63,380 bases of DNA from Microsyncoccus archaeolyticus (GCA_036987155.1 BTXY01000004.1:1-63380); one strand, 5' to 3'; positions 48,818 to 56,670 are shown, numbered from the stretch's first letter. Program-made: numbers and translations. Notes: generated by a model from the letters alone, not told the origin.

Positions 48818-49080
48818 GATTTAAGGCCAATTTTTTTAGTCAATTCTTTGTATTTTTGAGTATTTGTTTTTTCTAAATATTTCAAAAGTCTTCTTCTTTT
48901 GCTCACCATTTTTAATAGACCCTTTTTTGAATGAAAATCTTTTTTGTGTTTTTGCAAGTGCTCTAGAAGTTTTTCTATTTCTTCTGATAAAACAGCAACC
49001 TGAACCTCTGCTGAACCGGTGTCTTTTTCGTGCAACTTGTATTTATCTATTATTTGTTGTTTCTCTGTTGTTGAAATCAT
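48814..49080 (-). CDS. rpsO: Ribosomal protein S15
   Basis: Small-subunit protein that binds 16S rRNA. The 88-residue sequence contains HEKDTGSAEVQVAVLSEEIE, HLQKHKKDFHSKKGLLKMVS and KRRRLLKYLEK, all core S15 motifs. Length is normal. It lies 27 bases after tRNA-Lys and overlaps pnp by 4 bases. Confidence 0.97.
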   Translation of the reverse strand: MISTTEKQQIIDKYKLHEKDTGSAEVQVAVLSEEIEKLLEHLQKHKKDFHSKKGLLKMVSKRRRLLKYLEKTNTQKYKELTKKIGLKS

Positions 49081-49107
49081 GTTTTTATTATTTTATCTTT
49101 TTCTTTG

Positions 49108-49180
49108 TGCCCCGTGAGGGACTCGAACCCACGACCTTGAAGTTAAGAGCTTCCTGCTCTACCAGCTGAGCTAACGGGGC
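49108..49180 (-). tRNA. tRNA-Lys (anticodon CTT)
   Basis: Folds as a standard cloverleaf on the minus strand: acceptor GCCCCGT/ACGGGGC, D stem GCTC/GAGC, anticodon loop CTCTTAA, T loop TTCGAGT. There is a T-T mismatch at the second pair of the T stem and a G-A at the base of the anticodon stem. CCA is not encoded. It begins 1 base after the T4SS pilin stop and is followed by rpsO, so it must be cut from a larger transcript. Confidence 0.93.
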
Positions 49181-49181
49181 T

Positions 49182-49577
49182 TTAGGGTTTAAAAAAATTA
49201 AGAGGCCAGGGATTTCCATTGGTCATCCAATATACAAATTCATAAACAATTGCCCATGCTCCGTATACCAATAGTACACCAATTACCCCGTAAGTAATCA
49301 TTTTCTTTCCTGTTTCTATTTTCGAAGGATCTCCGCCTGCAGTCATCATTGTTACTCCTCCAAAAGCAAACCATATTATTGCTAGAGGAGGGACAAATTT
49401 AAAAAGTATGAATTCAATGACATTATTAACTAATTCAAATAAATCTTCGAAAGTACAGGGGTCATCTGGGGTATTACCGCAAGGAACAATGCCATCCGCT
49501 AAAACAATTGTAAAAAATGAAAACAAAAAAAATACAACCAGCAGATTTAATTTTTTTGTTTTACTTAACGAATTCAT
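49182..49577 (-). CDS. T4SS-type pilin (TrbC/VirB2-like)
   Basis: A signal peptide (residues 6-27, cut near VLA), then two membrane segments flanking GGVTMMTAGGDPSKIETGKKM, the same unit as in the giant and crystallin-type proteins at 36093-43348, but with no large C-terminal domain. Length is 131 residues. It is likely the plain pilin that could form the filament while the long versions decorate or cap it. It is tucked between tRNA-Arg and tRNA-Lys genes on the same strand, far from the main T4SS locus. Confidence 0.88.
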   Translation of the reverse strand: MNSLSKTKKLNLLVVFFLFSFFTIVLADGIVPCGNTPDDPCTFEDLFELVNNVIEFILFKFVPPLAIIWFAFGGVTMMTAGGDPSKIETGKKMITYGVIGVLLVYGAWAIVYEFVYWMTNGNPWPLNFFKP

Positions 49578-49623
49578 CTTGAAACTACTATAGTATTTTT
49601 TTAATAAAAAATCAAGACCTCTG

Positions 49624-49695
49624 TGCCCCCGGCAAGATTCGAACTCGCATTGCTGGTTCCGAAGACCAGAGCTCTATCCATTGAGCTACAGGGGC
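49624..49695 (-). tRNA. tRNA-Arg (anticodon TCG)
   Basis: Minus-strand cloverleaf: acceptor GCCCCTG/CGGGGGC (one G-T pair), D stem GCTC/GAGC, anticodon stem CTGGT/ACCAG with loop CTTCGGA, T stem GCGAG/CTTGC. CCA is not encoded. Its first 10 bases overlap the end of the upstream plsY gene, including the TAG stop codon. Confidence 0.95.
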
Positions 49696-50366
49696 TTTTT
49701 ACTTTTTAAAAACTTTACTCTAAAAGGAGGGACAGTATCTTGATCGAAAATCAGTCTATTTTCTATTAGTTCTTTTTGTTTTTCTCCTTTAGCTTCTAGT
49801 ACTTCTTTAATGGGGCTTAACCGTTTAATAAATATTGGAATTAAAGATAATATGAATAAATATCCAGCTGGCTCAAAAACAAGACCACCCTTAAAAGTAA
49901 TGAATATACCGGTTATTAAAGAAAGGATTGTTCCTACTGATGCTGTCCAAACAATAGCAAAGAAAACAGTAGGAATCAAGACAATAAACAAAACTTTAGG
50001 AGATAAAACTAATAAAGCACCCATTAAGGTTCCTAGTCCTCTTCCTCCTTGGAATTTCATAAATATTGACCAATTGTGTCCAATAATTGTCATTAGCCCA
50101 CAAAGTACTTGCATTGCATCATTTAAACCATATTTTTTAGCTAAATATACTGCTAAAAATGCTTTAGCAATATCTAGAAATGCTGTTAAAAGTCCTTGAG
50201 CTAAACCAACATTTTTAGTAACATTTGATCCTGAGCTTTTTTTCCAGCCAATTTCAAAAATGTTTTTTCCAGAACTTATTTTAGTTACAATATATGCAAA
50301 AGGAATAGAGCCCAGCAGATAGGAAAGCAAAAGGAAAAGAAAATAAACAATATATTGATTAATCAT
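49686..50366 (-). CDS. PlsY-family acyl-phosphate acyltransferase (divergent copy 1)
   Basis: Membrane enzyme family that transfers an acyl group from acyl-phosphate to glycerol 3-phosphate. About six membrane segments are seen. Motifs: LGSIPFAY, KKSSGSNVTKNVG (canonical GSGNIGATN is altered), HNWSIFMKFQGGRGLGT (canonical FKGGKG reads FQGGRG). A C-terminal hydrophilic extension of about 45 residues is unusual. Length is 226. It overlaps the second PlsY gene by 8 bases, and its stop lies inside tRNA-Arg. Altered motifs mean substrate use may differ from true PlsY. Confidence 0.8.
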   Translation of the reverse strand: MINQYIVYFLFLLLSYLLGSIPFAYIVTKISSGKNIFEIGWKKSSGSNVTKNVGLAQGLLTAFLDIAKAFLAVYLAKKYGLNDAMQVLCGLMTIIGHNWSIFMKFQGGRGLGTLMGALLVLSPKVLFIVLIPTVFFAIVWTASVGTILSLITGIFITFKGGLVFEPAGYLFILSLIPIFIKRLSPIKEVLEAKGEKQKELIENRLIFDQDTVPPFRVKFLKSKKPL

Positions 50367-51027
50367 TTAAATATGTTTTATTTTTTATCTTTTCAAGTTG
50401 TTCTTCTAATCGATCTTTGTGCGCAATTACAATTAATGGAGTTGCAACAAGAGCTGGAAAGAATATTGTCATATTATATAAATAAAGCCAAAAAAGAGCA
50501 AATATTTCTCCAGTTAATCTTCCTAGAATCTGATCTGAAATAGCATGTTTTAAGAATTTTTTATTAAGCTTTCTTTTTGCTAAAAGTTCAAATAAAATCA
50601 TAAAGCAAATAATTATACCTATCCAATAAAGAAAAGCTTTTGGGTCAAGATAAAGCAGTACTCCTAAAAAGCTAGCCGCTCCCCTGCCTCCTTTGAATTT
50701 AAGAAATATGGAATAATTATGTCCCAAGATAGCAAATAAAGTTGCTAAAGTAATTGCAAAGACACTGCTTTCTATTAATTGTTGAGCGATTATAATTGAT
50801 AGAACTGCTTTTCCAGCATCTAGCAAGAAAACAGAAACAAAAGCAATTAAGCCGATTATCTTGCCTTTTTCTTTTGAAGCTGTTCTTAAAGTATTTAAAG
50901 CTCCTGTGTTTTTAGAGCCAAAGGTTCTAATGTCTTGTTTGAAAAATAATTTATTTATAACAAGAGCAAAAGGAATTGATCCTAAAAGATATGAAATTAA
51001 ACTGATTGCAATATATTTTTCAATCAT
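50359..51027 (-). CDS. PlsY-family acyl-phosphate acyltransferase (divergent copy 2)
   Basis: Same membrane fold as the other two PlsY copies: LGSIPFALVINKL, FGSKNTGALNTLR (glycine-rich motif, changed from GSGNIGATNVLR), HNYSIFLKFKGGRGAASFLG (GGR in place of GGK). Length is 222 residues with a short charged tail. It sits between a DegV/FakB gene (14 bases upstream) and the first PlsY copy, so it is translated with the fatty acid kinase genes. Which lipid acceptor it uses cannot be read from sequence. Confidence 0.82.
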   Translation of the reverse strand: MIEKYIAISLISYLLGSIPFALVINKLFFKQDIRTFGSKNTGALNTLRTASKEKGKIIGLIAFVSVFLLDAGKAVLSIIIAQQLIESSVFAITLATLFAILGHNYSIFLKFKGGRGAASFLGVLLYLDPKAFLYWIGIIICFMILFELLAKRKLNKKFLKHAISDQILGRLTGEIFALFWLYLYNMTIFFPALVATPLIVIAHKDRLEEQLEKIKNKTYLND

Positions 51028-51041
51028 ATATTTATATTATT

Positions 51042-51896
51042 TTATTCTTCTATTGCACAAGCAATAAGGGTTCCTGGACCAGTGTGAGCCCCAATTACTG
51101 TACTTATAAAATTAATAAATTCAATTTTTGATTCAGGAAGGTCTTTTTCAATAAGTGATTTTAGTTTTAATGCTTCTTCAAGATTGTCTCCATGAGTTAT
51201 GGAAATTCTTAGTTTAGGATTTTTAAGACCCTTTAATTCTTTTAATAATGCTTCAGCAGTGTCTTTTGCTTGCATTTTTAGAGTAGTTGGTTTAATTAAT
51301 CCGTCTTTTAGCCCTAATACTGGTCTCATTCCAATGCCTTGCATTTTTTCTAAAAGTCCTGCAATAGTTGGGCTTATTCTTCCTCCTGCTTCAAGCCATC
51401 TGGGACTTTCTACCATTCCAAACAAATGAATTTTAGAAAGGTCTAAAGAATTATATATTTTTTCTGCGCTTTCTCCTGCTTGAGCTAATTCAGCAAATTT
51501 AATAGCAACAAGAGCTTCTGTTGCGTCAGCATTTAAAGTGTCGTATATAAATACTTTTTTCTGATCTTCTTCGTTTAGCATTTTTTTTGCTTGAAATGCA
51601 GAATTATATGTTCCAGAAATCTTTGAAGAAATAGTTATGCAAACGATTTCTTGTCCTTGTTTTAAAACCTCATCAAATGCTTTTTTATAGACTCCAATTG
51701 ATGGTTGAGATGTTTTTGGAAAAGTTTTCATTCCTTGTTTTTTTCCGTTTCTCATTTTTTCAAAAATATTTTCTCCTTCATACATGCTCCCTTCTTCCCA
51801 ATCCATAACAAAGGGAACTAATTTAATTTCATGTTTTTGCGCTAGCTCGAGTGGTATGGAAGAGCTCTCACCAGCAATAATTGTTGTTATTTTCAT
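51042..51896 (-). CDS. DegV-family fatty acid-binding protein (FakB-like) A
   Basis: DegV/FakB proteins hold a fatty acid while the kinase FakA phosphorylates its carboxylate. Binding-site motifs are intact: KTSQPSIGVY, TISSKISGTYNSAFQAK, the GGRISPT loop and IGAHTGPGTL near the C-terminus. I start at ATG 51896; the open frame extends to 51971, but that part overlaps the neighbouring gene and does not fit the family. Length is 284 residues, normal. It is 11 bases after the other FakB gene. The fatty-acid preference is unknown. Confidence 0.9.
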   Translation of the reverse strand: MKITTIIAGESSSIPLELAQKHEIKLVPFVMDWEEGSMYEGENIFEKMRNGKKQGMKTFPKTSQPSIGVYKKAFDEVLKQGQEIVCITISSKISGTYNSAFQAKKMLNEEDQKKVFIYDTLNADATEALVAIKFAELAQAGESAEKIYNSLDLSKIHLFGMVESPRWLEAGGRISPTIAGLLEKMQGIGMRPVLGLKDGLIKPTTLKMQAKDTAEALLKELKGLKNPKLRISITHGDNLEEALKLKSLIEKDLPESKIEFINFISTVIGAHTGPGTLIACAIEE

Positions 51897-51907
51897 ATAT
51901 TTAAATT

Positions 51908-52759
51908 TTATTCTTGACTCCAAGAGAGGACTAATGCTCCTGGACCAATGTGTCCACCAATAGGTAAGCAAACTAAGCTAGAAAAAGCAACGCCTATATT
52001 CATTGTTGACAATAGTTCTTTTAATTTATTTACTTGATCTGGTGCATCAGCATGAGTGATTCCTAATGTAATTTTTTTATTAAGATCAGCTCTTTTTTTA
52101 AATTCTTCAAACAAAAGATCAGCCAAATCTCTAACTCTTTTTAAAGCAACAACTTTTAATTTGCCATCTTTAAAACCAAAGATTGGTGTTACTCCCATTT
52201 TTTCTACTCCTTTATGAACGAACTTGGGTATTCTTCCGCTTGCTTCTAGCCACTTTCCTTGTTTGTAAACACCAACCAAAGTAATGCTCTTTAAATTTTT
52301 TGACAAAGCTTCCATTATTTCTTTTGCCCGAAGATTTTGTTTTATTAATTCAACTGCTTTAAGAACACTTAATCCTTCTCCTGCGCTACCGCTAAGAGTA
52401 TCGAAAACATGAACTCTTTCCTGCAGCTCACTAGAAAGAAATTTTTTTGCTTGAATAGCAGAATTATATGTTCCAGAAAGCTTAGAAGAAATAGTAAAGC
52501 AGATTATTTCTTTATATTCTTTTAGTTTTTCATTAAAAGCTTTGGCAAAGTCATTGATTGATGGTTGAGATGTCTTAACGAATTTAATGTCCCCTGCTTC
52601 TTCAGATGCTTTCATTTTTTCATAAATATTACCTGGATATTTTTCTAATTCTCCTATATCAAGCTTGAATCTAACAAGAGAAATATCGTGTTCTTTTATT
52701 AAATCGTCCCCCAGGTCAATTGCTTCATCAGCAACAATACCAATATTTTTTTCTTGCAT
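51908..52759 (-). CDS. DegV-family fatty acid-binding protein (FakB-like) B
   Basis: Second stand-alone DegV protein: KTSQPSINDFAKAF, TISSKLSGTYNSAIQAKKFL, ASGRIPKFVHKG and IGGHIGPGALVLSW give an intact ligand site. Length is 283 residues. It begins 1 base after the FakA fusion stop. Species with two FakB proteins usually split work between saturated and unsaturated fatty acids; that is a possible reason for two copies here, by analogy with Staphylococcus. Confidence 0.9.
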   Translation of the reverse strand: MQEKNIGIVADEAIDLGDDLIKEHDISLVRFKLDIGELEKYPGNIYEKMKASEEAGDIKFVKTSQPSINDFAKAFNEKLKEYKEIICFTISSKLSGTYNSAIQAKKFLSSELQERVHVFDTLSGSAGEGLSVLKAVELIKQNLRAKEIMEALSKNLKSITLVGVYKQGKWLEASGRIPKFVHKGVEKMGVTPIFGFKDGKLKVVALKRVRDLADLLFEEFKKRADLNKKITLGITHADAPDQVNKLKELLSTMNIGVAFSSLVCLPIGGHIGPGALVLSWSQE

Positions 52760-52760
52760 T

Positions 52761-54530
52761 TTATTTTACTATCCATCCCACTATTAAGCTTTCTGGACAA
52801 GCATTAATACTAGTTACTGGATCAGTAATTGTTACGAAAGAGATGTCAGCTCTTTTATATTTTTTAAGATAACCCTTAAGCTGTTCTGCTTGGTTTTCTT
52901 CTCCGCCATGAGCAATTACAGCTCTAATTCTTCCTCCTTTTTTAAGCTCCTTAGCTGTAACATGATTTATTCTTTTAAAAAGAATTTCAGCAAAATTATT
53001 GCTTCTTGCTGGTCCGATTTTTACTATTTTACCATCTTTTATCTGGGCTAAAATGTGTTTATAATCAAGCTTTTTCTTGAACCAGCTATTGTACCATCTT
53101 TCTTCTTCTAGAACGAAACAAGTATTTATTTTTGGTATTACTTTTTCTAATTTTGTTTGAATTTCTTTTATTCCTCTATGTTCTTTTATTAATTCAATTG
53201 CTTCTAGAATAAGGAGGGACTGACCAGCACTAATGTTTTTTGAATCAATAACAAAAACCTTGTCCTGGTCAATTTGATTTAACATTGTTTTTGCTCTAAG
53301 GGCCGATTTATAGTTATTCGAATATTTAGAGCTAGATACAATGCACAAGACCTTTTCAAACTTTTCTAATTGTTTTTTATATGCTTCAAAGAAAAACTCA
53401 GGAGTAATTGATTCTATTTTTGGTTTTTGGACCAATCCTTGTTCTTTTGCTTCTTTAATTTTTTCGCAAACCGTATTTCCTGCGAGTCCTTCTCCTTCTG
53501 GCCAACTTATTTTAAAAGGAATTACTTCAATATCATAGTGGTCTATTATTTTTGAAGTAAGTCCAGCTCTTTCATCAATTATTATTCCAATAGAAACATC
53601 TTCAATTGATTTTTCACCTATAACCTCTCTGGCCATGTCTTGAATTTTTAAGTTTTCAATATCCCCTATTTCTTTTATTATATCTCTTACTTCATATGGA
53701 CTGTCAGTATGAATATGTATCTTTGTTTTATTTTTAATTTGAATAATATCTAAACAATTACCTAAATAATTCAATTTATTTTTAATTGTTTTTTCATTGT
53801 CATCAACATTTTTAAGAAGAGCTACGACTTCATATCTATTAGAAAGAATTTGAATAAATCTTTTTGGCCCAACTTCTTGCGTCTCAAAAGCAAAAGTTTT
53901 AGGAGAAGAAATATCTTCTTGTTCTTTTAAAATATCCAAATATGTTTCTAAAATCATTAAAAAACCGAGGCCTCCTGCATCAACAACCCCAGCTTTTTTA
54001 AGTAATTCCATTTTATTGGGAGTATCTTCCAAGGCCTCATTAGCTTTTTCAAGAGCTTTATAGAAGATTTTCACAATATCTTTTTCCTCTTTAGATTCTT
54101 CTTTAAAAGACAAAGCAAAAGCCTCAACTACATCTAAAATAGTTCCTTGTCTTGGGTTTTGAATAGAGTCTTTTGCTCTTTCAAACCCTTTTCCAAAAGC
54201 TTCACCAATGGTTGCAGCATCAACAGTTTTTTCATTGCCTAAAGCAGGGAAAAATCCAGCAAGAAAACCAGTATATATAATACCCGCATTGCCTTGAGCA
54301 CCTGTTAGAGCTCCTTCTAAGACGCTATTAGTTAATTCTTCTATTGAAGAAAAATCTTTATTCTCAATTTGTTCTTTTATTCCCTTGAGCGTAGCAGCTA
54401 AATTGTTTCCAGTATCCTGATCTGGAACAGGGAAAACATTTATTTTATTAATCTGAGCCTTGTCTCTCTCTATTCTCTCACAAGAAAAGAGAATCATTTT
54501 TTTAAGTTCGTTTTGGGTTATTTCTTGCAT
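52761..54530 (-). CDS. Fatty acid kinase FakA-like protein fused to a degenerate DegV domain
   Basis: A 589-residue fusion. Residues 1-190 are a DhaL/DAK2 kinase domain with NVFPVPDQDTGNNL (Asp37, Asp39 for Mg-ATP) and GALTGAQGNAG; a FakA-type middle part runs to about 305 (IHIHTDSPYEVRDII is typical). Residues 310-589 resemble DegV, but the lipid-site motif KTSQPS is replaced by KIESITPE and the HxGPG loop reads NACPESL, so this half probably does not bind a fatty acid. It could act as a docking module. Two intact FakB genes follow directly. Confidence 0.88.
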   Translation of the reverse strand: MQEITQNELKKMILFSCERIERDKAQINKINVFPVPDQDTGNNLAATLKGIKEQIENKDFSSIEELTNSVLEGALTGAQGNAGIIYTGFLAGFFPALGNEKTVDAATIGEAFGKGFERAKDSIQNPRQGTILDVVEAFALSFKEESKEEKDIVKIFYKALEKANEALEDTPNKMELLKKAGVVDAGGLGFLMILETYLDILKEQEDISSPKTFAFETQEVGPKRFIQILSNRYEVVALLKNVDDNEKTIKNKLNYLGNCLDIIQIKNKTKIHIHTDSPYEVRDIIKEIGDIENLKIQDMAREVIGEKSIEDVSIGIIIDERAGLTSKIIDHYDIEVIPFKISWPEGEGLAGNTVCEKIKEAKEQGLVQKPKIESITPEFFFEAYKKQLEKFEKVLCIVSSSKYSNNYKSALRAKTMLNQIDQDKVFVIDSKNISAGQSLLILEAIELIKEHRGIKEIQTKLEKVIPKINTCFVLEEERWYNSWFKKKLDYKHILAQIKDGKIVKIGPARSNNFAEILFKRINHVTAKELKKGGRIRAVIAHGGEENQAEQLKGYLKKYKRADISFVTITDPVTSINACPESLIVGWIVK

Positions 54531-54574
54531 ATATTAAAAAGAATACAACTTATATTGCTTTTCAGTTTAAAGTA

Positions 54575-55231
54575 TTATTTAATCTTTTTTTCTAAGTCTT
54601 CAAGAATTTTTGCAGCAAAATCTTTGCCTCCTAAACCAAAAGATAGTCCTAAAAACAGAACAATAAATGCAACAAATCCAATAAATAATGTTAATATTAA
54701 TTCAGGTACTACTTTTAATTGATATAGAATTGCTAATATTGCAAAAATCCAAGCAAATGAAGATATAATGTCGCCTAAAATACTTGAATACGCTATTTTT
54801 TCTTTTTCTAAGCTAACAACAACTATTTTTTTTGAAAAATCAGCTAAAAATACAGTGGAAATAAATATTACAATAGCAATAAAGATATTTGGGAAATAAT
54901 CAATAATTTTTTGAACTAATTCGGTTGCTTGATTTAAGCCCAAAACATCAAAAGATATTGTTAAAAAAAGAAGAATGAAAAAAACAGCAACCAAGTCACC
55001 AAAAAATTTAGAAACATTAATTTGAGTATTGTATTTATCAAAGAAACTCTCCCATCCTAATGTTTTTAACATTTGGTTTAGTCTTAATCTTTTTAAAGCA
55101 TTAATCGTGTAGTCTTTTATTTTCAATCCAACTATTAATCCTAGAAAAAATATTAAAATTGCCCAGATAAGATTAGGCAAGCTTAATATCATGTTTTGAA
55201 TAAAAGAATTTATTAAATCTTGCATAAACAT
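54575..55231 (-). CDS. Small MscS-like/TM-helix membrane protein
   Basis: A 218-residue protein with about five hydrophobic segments (near 15-37, 79-100, 112-133, 151-170 and 177-205). The end, FVAFIVLFLGLSFGLGGKDFAAKILE, resembles the pore helix of small mechanosensitive channels (Gly-rich 'G-L-x-F-G-L-G-x-x-x-x-A'). The soluble MscS beta domain is missing, as in TM-helix (YjeP-related) proteins. It may relieve turgor, or may simply sense membrane state; its place among lipid genes fits the second idea. An ATG at 55225 is an alternative start. Confidence 0.72.
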   Translation of the reverse strand: MFMQDLINSFIQNMILSLPNLIWAILIFFLGLIVGLKIKDYTINALKRLRLNQMLKTLGWESFFDKYNTQINVSKFFGDLVAVFFILLFLTISFDVLGLNQATELVQKIIDYFPNIFIAIVIFISTVFLADFSKKIVVVSLEKEKIAYSSILGDIISSFAWIFAILAILYQLKVVPELILTLFIGFVAFIVLFLGLSFGLGGKDFAAKILEDLEKKIK

Positions 55232-55272
55232 AAAATTAAAAATGTAATTATTTTTACATTATTAATTCTAAC

Positions 55273-55833
55273 CTACCATTTGGCATTATGCAAGCCCAAG
55301 TTATACCCAGTTCTATTAAAGAAAACATGTAAGAAAAATGTCAAGATAATTAAAGAAAACCAAAATTTAAGTTCAAATTGTAAAAATGGTTGAGAAAAAA
55401 TAAAAGCACCAATAATATAGTTAATTTGATCAAAAGGAATAAATTTAGCTCCTGGTTTTAAATTTAATCTTCTTTTTATAAAAGCAAAAAACAAATCACC
55501 AAAAATAATACCTAAAGATAATAAAAATCCCAATAAAAAGCCATTTATTTGGTCAAATGCATTAAATCCAATGGCTTGATAGTGCTCTAGACCAAGAAAT
55601 TCATGTAATTTAATAAAAATAGGCATTAATATTGTGCATACAATTATTTCAGATACAAGGCCTCTCCATGTTTTATGATCTCCTAGTATTGGCTTATTAT
55701 TAATCATTCTTCCTCCATCAATAGGCTTTCCTAAAGATTTAAATATATTAAACCTGTATGCTAAAGGTGGAGCTGAGTTAGCTAAATAAGCTGGACCAAA
55801 GAAATATACACAAGATAATAAATAATATATCAT
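55273..55833 (-). CDS. CarS-like CDP-lipid synthase
   Basis: A 186-residue membrane protein with about five segments. The motifs YLANSAPPL, GKPIDGG, ILGDHKTWRGL and GDLFFAFIKRRLNLKPGAKF...DQINYIIGA match CarS (CDP-archaeol synthase) and its bacterial relatives, which use CTP to turn a phosphatidic-acid-type lipid into a CDP-activated lipid. In this bacterium it likely makes CDP-diacylglycerol in place of CdsA. It is 6 bases from plsY and 40 bases from the MscS-like gene, in the lipid block. Substrate is inferred. Confidence 0.82.
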   Translation of the reverse strand: MIYYLLSCVYFFGPAYLANSAPPLAYRFNIFKSLGKPIDGGRMINNKPILGDHKTWRGLVSEIIVCTILMPIFIKLHEFLGLEHYQAIGFNAFDQINGFLLGFLLSLGIIFGDLFFAFIKRRLNLKPGAKFIPFDQINYIIGAFIFSQPFLQFELKFWFSLIILTFFLHVFFNRTGYNLGLHNAKW

Positions 55834-55838
55834 AATTA

Positions 55839-56429
55839 TTAAAATAATTTTGGCTCAATGCCTTGTTTTAATCTTTTAATATTTTCTCTATGTGCCCACC
55901 ATATTAATATAATATATAGGAAGCTTAGTATTAAATAAGCATCTGAATGAGTTTTTGACCAGAATAAAAATGGTAATGTTAATACAATTATTAGATTGGT
56001 TAAACTCATTATTCTAATAATTAAAAGCATTAATATCCATAAGCCAAGAAATATTAAAGAATATTTAAGACCAAGTATCATAAATAAAGTAGCTGCAACA
56101 GTAGAGACACCTTTCCCTCCTTTAAATTTAAGCCAAATTGGGAAAATATGACCAATTACAGGAGAAATTGAAACTATTGCCATTTGCCAACTATATATTG
56201 GTAAATACATGCTTGCTATATATATAGGTAGAATTGCTTTAGAAACATCAAGTATCCCAACCAATATCCCGTACTTAAATCCAAGGGTTCTTGCAACATT
56301 TGTTCCTCCAATATTACCACTCCCCTTTTTTCTAACATCAATGTTCTTTAGTTTCCCTATTATATACCCAAATGGAATAGATCCGCATAAATAACCTAGA
56401 ACAATAAAGAATATAAACAAATTATACAT
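55839..56429 (-). CDS. plsY: Acyl-phosphate:glycerol-3-phosphate acyltransferase PlsY (canonical copy)
   Basis: All three PlsY active-site motifs are standard: LCGSIPFGYIIGK, KKGSGNIGGTNVARTLG and IWLKFKGGKGVSTVAA. Length is 196 residues with about six membrane segments. It uses acyl-phosphate, the product of fatty acid kinase, to acylate glycerol 3-phosphate. It heads the lipid block, followed after 5 bases by the CarS-like gene. Of the three PlsY-type proteins in the window it is the one most likely to do the standard reaction. Confidence 0.93.
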   Translation of the reverse strand: MYNLFIFFIVLGYLCGSIPFGYIIGKLKNIDVRKKGSGNIGGTNVARTLGFKYGILVGILDVSKAILPIYIASMYLPIYSWQMAIVSISPVIGHIFPIWLKFKGGKGVSTVAATLFMILGLKYSLIFLGLWILMLLIIRIMSLTNLIIVLTLPFLFWSKTHSDAYLILSFLYIILIWWAHRENIKRLKQGIEPKLF

Positions 56430-56452
56430 ATTTTTATTTTTAATTTATCTTC

Positions 56453-56472
56453 AGCGTTTCACGTGAAACGCT
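56453..56472. promoter_or_regulatory. parS-type palindrome 1
   Basis: AGCGTTTCACGTGAAACGCT is a perfect 20-bp palindrome. Its core GTTTCACGTGAAAC is the consensus centre of parS, the ParB binding site of chromosome segregation. It lies between plsY and tRNA-Pro. Confidence 0.8.
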
Positions 56473-56473
56473 G

Positions 56474-56544
56474 TCGGGATGCTGGGAGTTGAACCCAGAT
56501 TACAGACTCCCGAAGCCTGCATAATGCCATTATATTACATCCCG
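56474..56544 (-). tRNA. tRNA-Pro (anticodon CGG)
   Basis: Minus-strand cloverleaf: acceptor CGGGATG/CATCCCG, anticodon stem CAGGC/GTCTG with loop TTCGGGA, T stem CTGGG/CCCAG. The D stem is only 3 solid pairs. CCA is not encoded. It lies one base from parS 1. Confidence 0.92.
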
Positions 56545-56546
56545 TT

Positions 56547-56594
56547 ATTCTGGCCAGAATTTTGTCCACATTGGCCAGAATAATAATGTGGACA
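56547..56594. repeat. Palindrome and inverted repeat between two tRNA genes
   Basis: ATTCTGGCCAGAAT (56547-56560) is a 14-bp palindrome. TGTCCACATT (56563-56572) and AATGTGGACA (56585-56594) form a perfect 10-bp inverted repeat. AATGTGGACAT is repeated at 56585-56595 and 56596-56606, the second copy being the 3' acceptor end of tRNA-Ala. This may be a processing signal or a leftover of tRNA duplication. Confidence 0.6.
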
Positions 56595-56599
56595 TAATG

Positions 56600-56670
56600 T
56601 GGACATGATGAGGATTGAACTCATATTTCTGCTATGCGAAAGCAGTATTCTGCCACTGAATTACATGCCC
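56600..56670 (-). tRNA. tRNA-Ala (anticodon CGC)
   Basis: Minus-strand cloverleaf: acceptor GGGCATG/CATGTCC with the alanine identity pair G3-T70, D stem ATTC/GAAT, anticodon stem CTGCT/AGCAG with loop TTCGCAT, T stem ATGAG/CTCAT. CCA is not encoded. It lies between two parS-type palindromes. Confidence 0.92.

Noticed and set aside
51897..51971. Upstream extension of DegV protein A
   Set aside because: It overlaps the end of the preceding DegV gene in another frame and adds residues foreign to the family.
56547..56560. ATTCTGGCCAGAAT as a further parS site
   Set aside because: It is a palindrome but lacks the CACGTG core and the flanking GTTT/AAAC of parS.
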